The notes beneath the pieces were generated by a model. That model ran no database searches and was not told where the DNA came from. It saw only the letters and a list, made by a program, of their open reading frames with translations. Shown in pieces: positions 47,212 to 57,100 of a stretch of DNA of 64,000 nt. The DNA lies in NCBI GenBank assembly GCA_963970005.1, contig CAXAMN010015335.1, forward strand, positions 133,848-197,847, given 5' to 3'. Numbering within the stretch: position 1 is the first letter of the stretch; each line of letters begins with the position of its first letter. The DNA comes from Durusdinium trenchii. Its lineage: Eukaryota > Sar > Dinophyceae > Suessiales > Symbiodiniaceae. The position numbers were made by a program, and so were the translations under genes.

Positions 47212-48770
47212 ACATCCGGCATCTCGTTGTCCATGGCTTCAAGGCGGAGTTTGGCCCGTTTAGTCGATAGGGCTTCTTGGATCCGCCTTCGTTGGGTGAG
47301 GATGGTTGTCCATGGTGGTGGTTCACGAAGGCGTTCAAAGAAATGTGTCGTGGATTCATGAGTGAGACACACAGGTGAGTGGGCAATCGACCGGTGATGT
47401 GTGTTGATCATGCTGATGACTTGTCGGAATCCCTGCTGAGTCAATCCCATTTCATGAATGCCATATTGAACCGTGGCTAGAATACATTGCTTGTATAGCT
47501 TGAGTCTGGTTCGAATGGGGTGGACATCACTCTCAAGCCAGGACCTGAGATTGCGGAAGCACCATTTGGCGGCGGTGATCCTACGTGCTGTCGTGTCTGC
47601 ATCCCATGCTCTATAACCTATGATGACTCCGAGGTACGCTGTTTTCGACACAAGCGGTAGCTGCCATCTTCGTTCAGGCAGCGTCAGGACAGGGCCAGTG
47701 GATGGTCGACTAACCCAGTTACGAAGAAAGGCAGGAGCCTCTTTCCCTTGGAGTCGAAGCATGGCAACCGACTTGTGAAGATTGACATTGAAGCCAAAGG
47801 CTTGAAGAGTCATTAACACATGTTGAAGGTCAGTGAGAGCTTCAAGGGCTTGGGCTGTTGATCGAATTATCCACCGGAGGTGGATGTCATCTGCGTAAAC
47901 GACCATGTGCTCGTGAAGCCATTGATGGGAGTATTTGTTTTGGAGATCAACAAGTACAAGGCTCATGGTGAGGGTCCATAGCAAGGGGGCATCTTTGGCT
48001 CCCTGTTTGATTCCCCGATGTGCATGGATTTGGCCGATCAACTGCTTGAAGGGAATACAATACTTATGGGGGGTGAGCCATGTGTGCACAAGTTGAAAAA
48101 GGTCAGGATCCAAATGGTACAACTGCAAGGCTCGAAGCACCAGGGTGCGGCTGACTGTGTCAAAAGCCTTTTCCATATCTAGTGAGACTTGGAGTCCTCC
48201 AAGCAGCCTTGGCTGAGTTCCAGTCTTGACAGCCCTGCACATCATGCGTACATTTCTGCAATGTTCGGCCACGATGAGAAGACATTCACGTGTCCCTCTG
48301 TGAGGCAAATACGCATAGAGTGGAAGACGTCTTAGTCGGTCGAACGTCTGCAGAATGATCTGTCTGCATTGGATTCCTGCAAGAATCTTGTTGATCGGGT
48401 GTTGGAGACAGATTGGTCTGAGAGCTTGGGGTTTGCTTGGGGATTTATTCGGTTTAGTGAGGAGATGGATCCATCCTGTTGTCCAATGATCCGGAAGGTT
48501 TACGGGATATTGAAGCCAAACCTGCTTAATCTGATGCATTAAAGGATCAACAAGATCATGCGCAAAATGCTTCCAGATCAATGCTGACAATCCATTCGGT
48601 GCCAGGGCTTTGGTGCTTGGCAGGTGCAAAAGCTCAGTAAGCACATCCTGGCGGTCGAAGGGAAGTCGGGTGAGAGGTTCGAGATCCCGGGCGTCAAACT
48701 TCGGATCAGCAAACAGTTGTATATAGTATTGTTCGATGGATTCCAATTCCTGTCTCGGTGCAAGAGGCAT
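47079..48770 (-). CDS. LINE-B reverse transcriptase
   Basis: About 560 residues with the complete palm: ALRPICLQHPINK (motifs 1-2), GGLQVSLDMEKAFDTV (A), RGIKQGAKDAPLLW (B), VVYADDIHLRW (C, YADD), GFNVNLHKSV (D) and KTAYLGVIIGY (E/thumb). This is a LINE/non-LTR type RT. The frame is intact from MPLAPRQELESIEQYY, but the upstream endonuclease frame differs and the downstream zinc-finger frame is offset at about 47200. No RNase H follows. Confidence 0.92.
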   Translation of the reverse strand: MPLAPRQELESIEQYYIQLFADPKFDARDLEPLTRLPFDRQDVLTELLHLPSTKALAPNGLSALIWKHFAHDLVDPLMHQIKQVWLQYPVNLPDHWTTGWIHLLTKPNKSPSKPQALRPICLQHPINKILAGIQCRQIILQTFDRLRRLPLYAYLPHRGTRECLLIVAEHCRNVRMMCRAVKTGTQPRLLGGLQVSLDMEKAFDTVSRTLVLRALQLYHLDPDLFQLVHTWLTPHKYCIPFKQLIGQIHAHRGIKQGAKDAPLLWTLTMSLVLVDLQNKYSHQWLHEHMVVYADDIHLRWIIRSTAQALEALTDLQHVLMTLQAFGFNVNLHKSVAMLRLQGKEAPAFLRNWVSRPSTGPVLTLPERRWQLPLVSKTAYLGVIIGYRAWDADTTARRITAAKWCFRNLRSWLESDVHPIRTRLKLYKQCILATVQYGIHEMGLTQQGFRQVISMINTHHRSIAHSPVCLTHESTTHFFERLREPPPWTTILTQRRRIQEALSTKRAKLRLEAMDNEMPDVCVCSSQISGLNHWSIPRIIPPPWNALRQWPVLNAIEPSSRPER

Positions 48771-50123
48771 GCCATGAGTATCAAAGAGCTGAATTCTTTT
48801 CGGTCTTTGTTTCGGACACAGGAGCCTGATCTTCCGGTACCAGTCAAAGATGCGTCCATGAAGGGCAAGATCAGCACCCTCAGTGAGAATCTGTTGCAGT
48901 TTGTCTCTCTTATTTTGCCTGCTCTATTTACGAATGGCTTTATGGATGGTTCGAAAGGTGGTGATATGAGCCCAACACTCAAAGAGATCGCGAATGCTGC
49001 GACCACGAACGGCCAGAGCCTGCTTGCGGGCATTCCACATCCTGGCGGCCATGGAGGAAATCTGGGGTGCATGAGGGACCCTTGATTTTCTTTTAGGAAA
49101 GAAATGAGGACAAATAGTTCGAAGTTCTTGTTCCAAATCGAGCATGGATACCTGATGCGATGGAGGAGGTGGAGAGTGTCGAGCGATGCTCTGACGAATC
49201 TGGACCTCAAACTGCTGCCAGTGTGCAGTGTATTCGAGTCTAGCCGTACGGATGGCAAATCGGTCAATGTTGTTAAGAGGTAGCACTGGTTTCCGAGGCG
49301 CAAACCACCTGGGCAGGACAAAGAACAATGGATGATGATGAGGGCCATGATATCCAAAATTGCGCATAAAACTCCTATCCATGGTGGGCTGCATACGACG
49401 AAATTGAACCTGATGTTGTCGAACAAAAACATAATCAATGCGAGAATGATGGGAGCCATGTTCAAAGATCGATGCATACTGCTGTTTACAATGCAACGCA
49501 ATCAGGTCCCGTGCTTTCACCAATTGTTGAAGTAGATCTCGATCGGTGTGAGTGTTCAAGGACGCACGGGCATCATGGCTATTGATGTGTGGCGGATCGA
49601 ACTTGAGGGTGGTATTAAAATCACCCATAAGGACCATCTGATGCTGCTGCGGAATATGATTCAAAGTCTGCTGCAAGCTGGTCCAAATCTTTGCACGATT
49701 ATCAAGAAGCTGTTCCTTGCCTTTGGTTACATTCTAAGCATGCTGATATACAACGATGAAATCGTATGTGCTGTCCAAAAAGAGGCGGATCTAAAGAAGT
49801 CGGCCATCAAAATGAGAGGCCGAGGCAATCTGTTTAGGTCTGGCCAGGGTACTCCGAATGAGCATAAATACAGCATGCTTCGTCGATGAGTGGATACAAT
49901 GCCATCCCTGAGACGTCCAGGTGGAGTTAAAATTCCAATTAATTTCCTGCAAGGCAATGATGTCCAGGGGTTGGGATGTACACCAGTGCAGGAGCTCGTC
50001 ATGAACCAAGTTCTTCGAGGCATTCCAGGTCATGCACCGAATGCCAGGTGTTGTTTGTGGGGTCCGTGACTTCAGTTTGTCTTGTGTGTGCCGTCGATAG
50101 GCTTCTCGAATGCGCCACGGCAC
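48771..50123 (-). pseudogene. LINE-B AP endonuclease (frameshifted)
   Basis: The N-terminal part (50123-49791) has IRCMTWNASKN and LDIIALQEINW, the Asn and Glu motifs of exonuclease/endonuclease/phosphatase enzymes. The C-terminal part (49676-48924) has VLMGDFNTTL, SRIDYVFV and FGYHGPHHHPL, the Asp-Asn, Asp and His motifs. One or more frame changes (near 49780 and 48920) separate them from each other and from RT. This enzyme nicks the target in APE-type LINEs. The first codon of the N-terminal frame here is GTG, so the start is not determined. Confidence 0.85.
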
Positions 50124-50559
50124 ATCGGTGTCAAAAAGAAAGCCTTTTCGATAAGGCGTGTAGCCATGCTACAGTGCTCGGAAGCATGCTCTCTTGAAGG
50201 TCCTTTTGATCTAAACGATGCGCGGCCGGGAGACGACAAGGCCGTAGCCTCCTCTAGCCCATACCTCAGAAGGCTTCGTGGAGAAGTTCTAGTTTCGAGT
50301 GAAGGAACCATCTCCATTCTCGTCCGGGATTGAGGACCCATGGTTCCGTTCGATATAAAAGGTGGTGCATTAGCATCCATGGGTCCTAGACTTGGGATCA
50401 AGGAAATCAACCTCTGTCCTAACAGAAAGATGTGCAGCCAAATGAAAACAATCATCAATGATGGGAATGCAAAAAAATCCAATGCATAAGGCAAAATAAA
50501 TGGCGGGAAGATCTACAAAGAAATGGTTGTCGTAACTCGAGGCTAAAATAGCTCTTCTT
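50124..50559 (-). other. Leader between U6 and the endonuclease of LINE-B
   Basis: About 435 bases with no protein I recognise; short overlapping frames only. It begins at the 3' end of the U6 sequence. Confidence 0.5.
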
Positions 50560-50654
50560 GGTATACTTCTCGATTTGTGCGTGTCATCCTTGCGCAAGGA
50601 CCATGCTAATCTTCTTTATATCGTTCCAATTTTATCGGTTAATTCCCGAAGGAA
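50560..50654 (-). ncRNA. U6 spliceosomal snRNA sequence at the 5' end of LINE-B
   Basis: 95 bases. They start with the 5' stem-loop TTCCTTCGGGAA, then contain AAAATTGGAACGATA, the invariant core GAAGATTAGCATGG, and GCGCAAGGATGACACGC with the internal stem-loop, ending at ATCGAGAAGTATACC. The ACAGAGA box appears as ATAAAGA, an unusual variant. The sequence begins exactly at the LINE-B boundary and the 142-bp repeat. It is best read as a retrotransposed U6 joined to LINE RNA rather than a free-standing gene, though a functional gene cannot be excluded from sequence alone. Confidence 0.92.
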
Positions 50655-50797
50655 ATCCTTCCAATAAAAAAAATATATCAATTTAAAACAAATAAAAATA
50701 ATAAAATTAAATTATAAATTATTAAATCCAAAAATCAAAAATATATTTATAAATTCAATGCAATATAATAATATTCGTAATAATATATCGATATTTA
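50655..50797. repeat. 142-bp direct repeat flanking LINE-B, right copy
   Basis: Counterpart of 43444-43585, one A longer; see there. Confidence 0.8.
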
Positions 50798-51003
50798 AAA
50801 CTACATATATTTCAATTTTAAATAATTATATCAAACCATAATAATTTCATAAATTAATAAATTTATTCCTAATTCAAAAATAAGATCTTCAATTTTAAAT
50901 TATCGAATATATCAAATAATTATTCATCTATTTAGACAAAAATATATATTAGTATAATTCGAATAAATTGTATATAAATAGAAAAAATAATATATCAATA
51001 TAT
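50798..51003. other. A+T-rich host DNA next to the PPR gene
   Basis: Same composition as 1-1729 and 43030-43443. Nothing recognisable. Confidence 0.6.
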
Positions 51004-52893
51004 CTAAATATATATAATATAATAATATATTCTAAATTTTCCTTTGTCTCCAATGATTCCAAAATTTGCAGTTATTGATATAGCCTCAAGCAATCTCAAT
51101 ATCTGTTGTATTTGTCCTCCAAGTTGACAAGCAATAATGGCCACATTACAACAAGTTACGTCGGGCTGAACTTTCACCTTAGGCATGGCCTCCGACAACT
51201 TCAATGCTTGCTGCCATTGCCTCATCTTATTGCAGGAATTGACAGCCGCACTGAAGCTTATGACATTCGGTCGAACTCTTGCTGTGGGCATGGCCTCCAA
51301 CAATTTCAGTGATTGCCGCCATTGCCCGCAATTCTCGCAGGAACTGAGGGCCGCATTGTAGCTAATGACATCAGGCTGAACTTCCGCTGTGGGCATGGCC
51401 TCCAGCAACTTCAATGCTTGCTGCCATTGCTCGCCCTTCTCACAAGCACTGATGGCCGCATTGTAGCTTATGACATTGGGCTGAACATTCACCTTGGGCA
51501 TGGCCTCAAGACACTTCAATGCTTGCTGCCACTGTGCGGCCTTCTCGCAGGCACTGATAGCCGCACTGTAGCTGATAACGTCGAGCTGAACTTTTGCCTT
51601 TGGCATAGCCTCCAGCAATTTCAATGCTTGCTGCCATTGCCCGGCCTTTTCGCAGGAGCTTATTGCCGCACTGTAACCGAAAACGTCGGGCTGAACTTTT
51701 GCGGTGGGCATGGCATCCAAAAAATACAATGCTTGCTGCCACTGCCCCGCCTTTTCACAGGAGCTTATCACAGCACTGTAGCTGATGGCGTCTGGCTGAA
51801 CTTTCGCACGTGGCATGTCCTCAAACAACTTCAAGGCTTGTTGCCATTTCCCGCTCTTCTCACAGGCACTGATGGAGGCACTGTAAATGATGACATCAGG
51901 CTGGTCTTGTGTCTTGACCATTGAATCAAAAAGCTTCAATGCTTGTTGCCATTGCCCGCCCTTCTCACAGGAACTAATGGCTGCACTGTAGCTGATGATG
52001 TCAGGCTGAATTTTCGCCTTGGGCATGGCCTCAAACAACTGCAGTGCTGCTTGCCATCGCCCGGCTTTTTCGCAGGAACTGATCGTGGCACTATAGCTGA
52101 CAATATTCGGCTGAGCTTTCGCCTTGGGCATGACCTGAAACAACTTCAATGCTTGTTCCCATTGCCCGCCCTTCTCGCAGGCACTGATGGTCGCATTACA
52201 AATGATGACGTCAGGCGGGACATGTTGCTTGCGCATGCCCCCAAACAATTCCAAAGCCTGCTGCCATTGCCCGCCCTTTTCACAGGCACTGATGACCGCA
52301 CTGTAGCAAATGACGTCGGGCTGGACTTTTGCCTCAGGCATGGCCTTAAACAACTTCAATGCTCGCTGCCATTGCCCGCCCTTCTCACAGGAACTGATAG
52401 CCGCGCTGCAAATGATGACGTCGGGCTGAACTTCCGCCTTGGGCATCGCCTCAAACAACTTCAATGCTTGCTGCCACTCTCCACGCTTCTCGCAGGCACT
52501 GACCACCGCACTATAGCTTATGACGTTGGGCTCAACTTTTGCCTTGGGCATTGCCTCGAGCAACTTCAATGCTTTCTGCCATTGCCCGCCCTTCTCACAG
52601 GCACTGATGGCCACGCTGTAGCTGATCACGTCGGGCTGAATTTTCGCCGTTGGCATGGCCTCAAACAACTGCAGTGCCTGTTGCCACCTGCTCGCCCTCG
52701 CGCACGTTGAACTCCCGAAAGCGTAATTGGACTGATTGAGTTGCATGCCACCATCTTCTCTGATGGCCTCCAAGGCAGCATACACCAGATTGGCTTGCTT
52801 TTGCTCACGCAACATCGCCAGCACTTGCTGAAGCTTCTTGGTGGAGCGCCCGATGTCCTGGAGCAAAGTCGCTCCAAGATTTCCTGAAAACAT
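51004..52893 (-). CDS. Pentatricopeptide-repeat protein, about 15 repeats
   Basis: 629 residues from ATG at 52893. After about 65 N-terminal residues come 15 complete 35-residue repeats and one partial, each close to QWQQALKLLEAMPKAKVQPD followed by VISYSAAISACEKGG. PPR proteins bind organelle RNA; the residues at the repeat ends (mainly S/N and D) vary little, so a repetitive target is implied. No clear transit peptide is visible. The repeats are nearly identical at DNA level, a 105-base tandem array prone to unequal exchange. The last 20 residues (NFGIIGDKGKFRIYYYIIYI) are encoded by A+T-rich DNA, so the original 3' end may have been lost. Confidence 0.92.
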   Translation of the reverse strand: MFSGNLGATLLQDIGRSTKKLQQVLAMLREQKQANLVYAALEAIREDGGMQLNQSNYAFGSSTCARASRWQQALQLFEAMPTAKIQPDVISYSVAISACEKGGQWQKALKLLEAMPKAKVEPNVISYSAVVSACEKRGEWQQALKLFEAMPKAEVQPDVIICSAAISSCEKGGQWQRALKLFKAMPEAKVQPDVICYSAVISACEKGGQWQQALELFGGMRKQHVPPDVIICNATISACEKGGQWEQALKLFQVMPKAKAQPNIVSYSATISSCEKAGRWQAALQLFEAMPKAKIQPDIISYSAAISSCEKGGQWQQALKLFDSMVKTQDQPDVIIYSASISACEKSGKWQQALKLFEDMPRAKVQPDAISYSAVISSCEKAGQWQQALYFLDAMPTAKVQPDVFGYSAAISSCEKAGQWQQALKLLEAMPKAKVQLDVISYSAAISACEKAAQWQQALKCLEAMPKVNVQPNVISYNAAISACEKGEQWQQALKLLEAMPTAEVQPDVISYNAALSSCENCGQWRQSLKLLEAMPTARVRPNVISFSAAVNSCNKMRQWQQALKLSEAMPKVKVQPDVTCCNVAIIACQLGGQIQQILRLLEAISITANFGIIGDKGKFRIYYYIIYI

Positions 52894-54124
52894 CGGTGCC
52901 AGGAGGCTATAGGAGGTCAGGAGGTACCCTCTGACTCTCTAACATGGAACTGGAGTTCACCACCTGTTTGTAGTGGAAAATGGTCTTCCCTGGGGCCAGA
53001 ACGTCCATCTCCGTGCGATTTCCGTTCAAAACATCTCCGCTTCAATCTCGTCAGGAATTTCTGTGCCATTTCACATGTGTCATCTTTATAGCTGTGATGT
53101 GGTCACGACATGTCTCACGAGTATGTTCCCATTCACCTACTACATCCCCTGAAATCAAGATCAAAAACGGCACATTCACTGTAGCCCTAGGGTCTTGATT
53201 TACTGTAGGGGTTTGGTGAATCATCCGAGTCTACGTGTCATCCGCTCCCAGGTGTCCTTCAGCCACTGCTCGTCTCAGCTTCCCAAGCAAATCATCACCA
53301 AAGGCCCTGAGGAAGCGCTCGATGGACCAAGGATGGACCAACAAACACTCTGCAAGAAAGACATGAAACACTTATAGTGGGTTGAATGTAGATGGCACAA
53401 TCCCTAAGTTGGGTGGTTTACATGGACCCCTATATTAAAAAAGAACACATGATGGGTTCCAGTGCAATCTACTCTCAATCCAACCCTCAGACTTCGTTTG
53501 TCATACCGACCTCTCTTCTCGAACTCGTGGCATACTCCTCCGCTGAATCTTCCACCAAACTTGCCCGGGGGCAGCGGCGGAAGGAAGCCGCAGCAGGAAG
53601 CCTCTTCCTTTCCTTGGAATGCAATATTTTCTGCGAACGGATGAAAAGCGTGCCCCTGGCCCCGTTCTAGCCCTTAGTTTAACATGAAGCTCGCGCGCTA
53701 AAGCTCCTTTTTACCTGGTTGGGCACTTGAGCCAAAATGGTATATGGCATGTACCTGTATAGCGACTATACTGAGACCTCATCCCTATTGACACCCCCCA
53801 CATCCGTGCTTCGACAGGGAAGGGAGATGAGTGGATGTAAAAACCGGAGAACGAATCATGTTCTCAAAAGTGCATTGGAGGTCAACCAGTATGTCCTATT
53901 GATCTGAATTAGCAAACGATCTTGCATTCGCTTGAAAGTTGGATCAAACAGGTAACGGAGCTACAAACGGAAAACGTGCATCTACCTATGGTATCCTGCG
54001 ATTACCGACGGTGTGAAACACAATCCTATTTCACTCCCATGATGCCAAAATGGTCATCATGAATTACCCAAGATCCCTCAGTACTTGAAGTACCGGAAGT
54101 AGTATGTCGGTATGACCCCGATGC
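52894..54124. other. Region between the PPR gene and the Copia-type element
   Basis: 1.2 kb without a supported gene; the short plus-strand frames look random. Part of it is probably the 3' LTR of the Copia-type element, but only one end of that element lies in the window, so the LTR cannot be delimited. A short sequence (GTCATACCGAC) occurs at about 53490 (+) and 54107-54117 (-). A relict SL is at 53726-53740. Confidence 0.5.
53726..53740 (-). other. Relict spliced leader, 15 bases
   Basis: The minus strand reads CCATTTTGGCTCAAG, identical to the last 15 bases of the dinoflagellate SL. It points toward the PPR gene about 830 bases downstream, so a retroposed transcript of which the PPR gene is part is one possible source. 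Confidence 0.8.
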
Positions 54125-57100
54125 TCAACCATTCGTGAGTTGTCGCGTGTAGTCAGCTCCGACAAAGCCAATGTAGTCCTTGATGAGCTCAACGTTCCTT
54201 GGGTTTCCCCTCCGGATCTGCTCCTCGAAGGACTTCAACTTCTGCGTTTGAGTATCGGATACCTCTATGCCGTAATAGCGGCATGCGACGAGGATCTCCT
54301 TTGTGACATTCTTCCGCTCCGACTTGATGGCGGGGCTAATGTCGATGAATTTGTATGGAGCGGCACCTTCATCGTCTGGTTTCTGGTAGTAACTATATCG
54401 GCTCGCTCCGAAAGTCTTCCTAATCAAGCGCCTGATGAAATTTGAGATGAATGCCAGTTTCTCGATGATCTCTTCCTGGGCCTCAGATCTTTGAGCCTTC
54501 GGATCACTCATGTTACGCCGAGTGCTTCCGACCTCTTTGAGGTACTTGTGGCTAAGCCCGCAGCGGATTGCAGTGATCATCATCGGATGAATAACGTGGG
54601 CATGGAACTCATAGATCTGCCACGCTTCTGTTGCATACGTGTCGTTGGTCCATTTGCTCATGCCTACGACTTCGGCTCTCTGAAGGCGTCTCGGAAACCC
54701 GGTATCCGGATCATTCGGTACTAATGGCCATCTATTGAATGGAGTATCATGCCGCTGTCCATCGTCGAACTTTCGCAGTACGTCTTCACGACTCTCAAAG
54801 CAATTGATGTCGAACGTTGCGTTGGCCAAGCTCTTGATCAACTTCATCAACCTCAGATCAAATTGCTGTGTGACTGCAAAGTTGTGGTCGATGGGGATCG
54901 CAGCTTCTTGCGGCAATTCGTCAATTGCGAAGGGGAAAGGCTGTGGAAGTTCATTCCCGTATCCATCTTGAGGGACCTCCCGATATTCGGGTTCGCCTTC
55001 GGCTTCGTCCGGTCGTTCCTTCAAGATGATAGGAACTTCCTCGTCTTCCTCACCTTCGGACTCTTCGACGTCAATGACTTCTTCGGCTGTTTTGCGTGCA
55101 TTCTTGATGACTTCATCGATGTTTGCACCTGCAGAAGAAGTTGCTTCACCGGAAGAACTGGCTGGTACGTCTCTCGGAGGTGATCGTTGATTGCGGTCCC
55201 TTGTCTCCTTGGGTACCACATGCGTGAGCTTCCCATTCGCTATCAAAACCGCTACGCAGTGCGGACATATCGTCAATCGCACATCGACTTCGCCAAGACA
55301 GTTAGGGCACGGTCTTGAGTCATAGTCTTTCATTGCTCGGCGGTACACGATCTCCTCAAAGATTTCCTGCCATTCGGTGCTATCGTACTCTGGGTAGTCA
55401 CCGCTCTCCTCGACCATGCTCAGCAGCTTTTTGATTTTGGCGTCGTCCTCGGAGTAAGTATCATCCTGGACTTCAATCGCCAAACTCTCAAGCTTTTGGT
55501 AGCGTGGAGTCATGATCGGGTTTCCGTATTTGGACTCCAGAACAAGGTAGCTTCCAGGGTCGGGTTCTCTATTGAGTAACCTGATCCATTCGATTTCCTC
55601 AGGCTGTCCGGGTTCTGCATTGTCGCATTGCAACCATGCCCCCTTAACCTCATCGAAGGGAACAACGTCCTCAACCAATAGAGATCCAGTCGCTGAGATG
55701 AGAAGCCCGTACTCCTGCAGCTTCGACACCGGAATGTAGGGAACCACTGGGCGATCACTCAACGCGACCTTACGACCCAGCCAAGGTTTTCCCTTGTAGC
55801 CCTGCTCCCAGGCCCATAGCGGAAAACATGTGAAGTGGATAGAATCCCTTCCCGATGTACCGAGACCTCCTGGCACTAGCCCCCGTCGCATGATTGAAGT
55901 CAGCGCTCCAAGATTGGTAGCGTGAAATGCAGTCACCATGGATAGGGCCATGTCGTTGGTCATTCTCGATCCAATGTGGTCGATGTTGATGGTAACGTCA
56001 TAACCTCCACCGTCCGACGAGTGTGCTGAGGTTGCTCTTACAGCCACGGGAAAGCACCAGCCATCGCTATTGTGGAGTCTTCCTTTGGAGATTCCCATGC
56101 CCTTGAGCTCGTCAATCCATTCCTTCTCCATCGGGTCATCAGGGTCATTGAGTTCATCAGGGTGAACTCGGACCGCCAACATTTGGAATCTGATCCTCTT
56201 GGTTATGCGGAAACACTCATAGTTCTGGTCGAGGTACTTCTCCAAACGCGCCTTCTTGGTCACGATGTCAATATTGCCATAGTGATAACCGTCTTCCCAA
56301 ACTGCGTTATCAGCTAACAGGTCTTCCCATGACACCCATGCGCCTTCATCGCATTTGATTGGTGTGAGTCTTCCTCCTGTCCTGAACTGGCGTCCAATTC
56401 GATGCCTCAACTTCGCTCCCAATCGGCGACTCAGGGCCTGACTCGCTTGGCTGTATTCAGGTACTCGACAGTCTCGAGTCGGATACTTGAGGTTGCCGTA
56501 GTCGGAGTTCTGGGCAGCGAAAGTGACTCCGTTGATCGGTACTAGCTCAACTTTCCCGATCATCGTCATGGGGTCGATCGGCTTGTATCCTTTCTCCCTC
56601 CGTGTTGGTAGGGGATAGAATTGATGACATGCCTTTGGTTTGAGGGAACTGGAGTGCACAAATGCCCTCTCAACAAATTCGTACACCACCCTCATATCCC
56701 TAGGGCCTACTTCCGCAAGCTTCCGCCCATTGTAGGAATGTGTCCCTCCTTCGACTCCATCGGCACTTTCAATCAAGGTGAACCCGTCATGGTCAAACAT
56801 TGTCACGACTCTTGCTTTCAACATTTCTTTTCGCCTGAACTCGCTATCGACCTTCCTATCTGGAGTAGGCGATGCTCTCTGCTTCTTCTTCTTAGGCTCA
56901 TCGGTTGGATGTCCGGATGGTACATCGTCGGGTGCAACCTCTCCCTTCACTCTCTTCTTCCAATCACTCAACACTGAGGTGACCGTGGGTGAAGACGAAG
57001 GGATCTTCTCGCAATTGAGAGTTGTGTGTCCCGACTTCATGCAGTGGATGCAGAATTCTGCTTGCCCGATCTTCTTCTCGAACTCGTCGATGGCTTGCAG

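Larger units (their letters stand above)
43586..50654 (-). mobile_element. LINE-B, non-LTR retrotransposon with a U6 snRNA 5' end
   Basis: 7.07 kb, better preserved than LINE-A. Minus-strand order: U6 sequence (50654-50560), leader, AP endonuclease, reverse transcriptase, C2H2 zinc fingers, ubiquitin-specific-protease-like ORF, covarying stem-loops and an AAT-repeat tail. Frame breaks occur in the endonuclease and between RT and zinc fingers, so it is probably inactive. The combination of zinc fingers and a deubiquitinase downstream of RT is shared with LINE-A and is therefore a family trait. Confidence 0.9.

Noticed and set aside
50560-50654. Insertion of a U6-targeting (Dada-like) LINE into a U6 gene
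   Set aside because: U6 is present whole and only on the 5' side; the 3' end of LINE-B is flanked by A+T-rich DNA, not by U6.
51313-52710. Long plus-strand frames opposite the PPR gene
   Set aside because: They are mirror translations of the 105-base repeat; the minus strand gives canonical PPR repeats.
51004-52893. Regularly spaced repeats as a CRISPR array
   Set aside because: There are no unique spacers; the period is 105 bases of coding sequence for PPR motifs.
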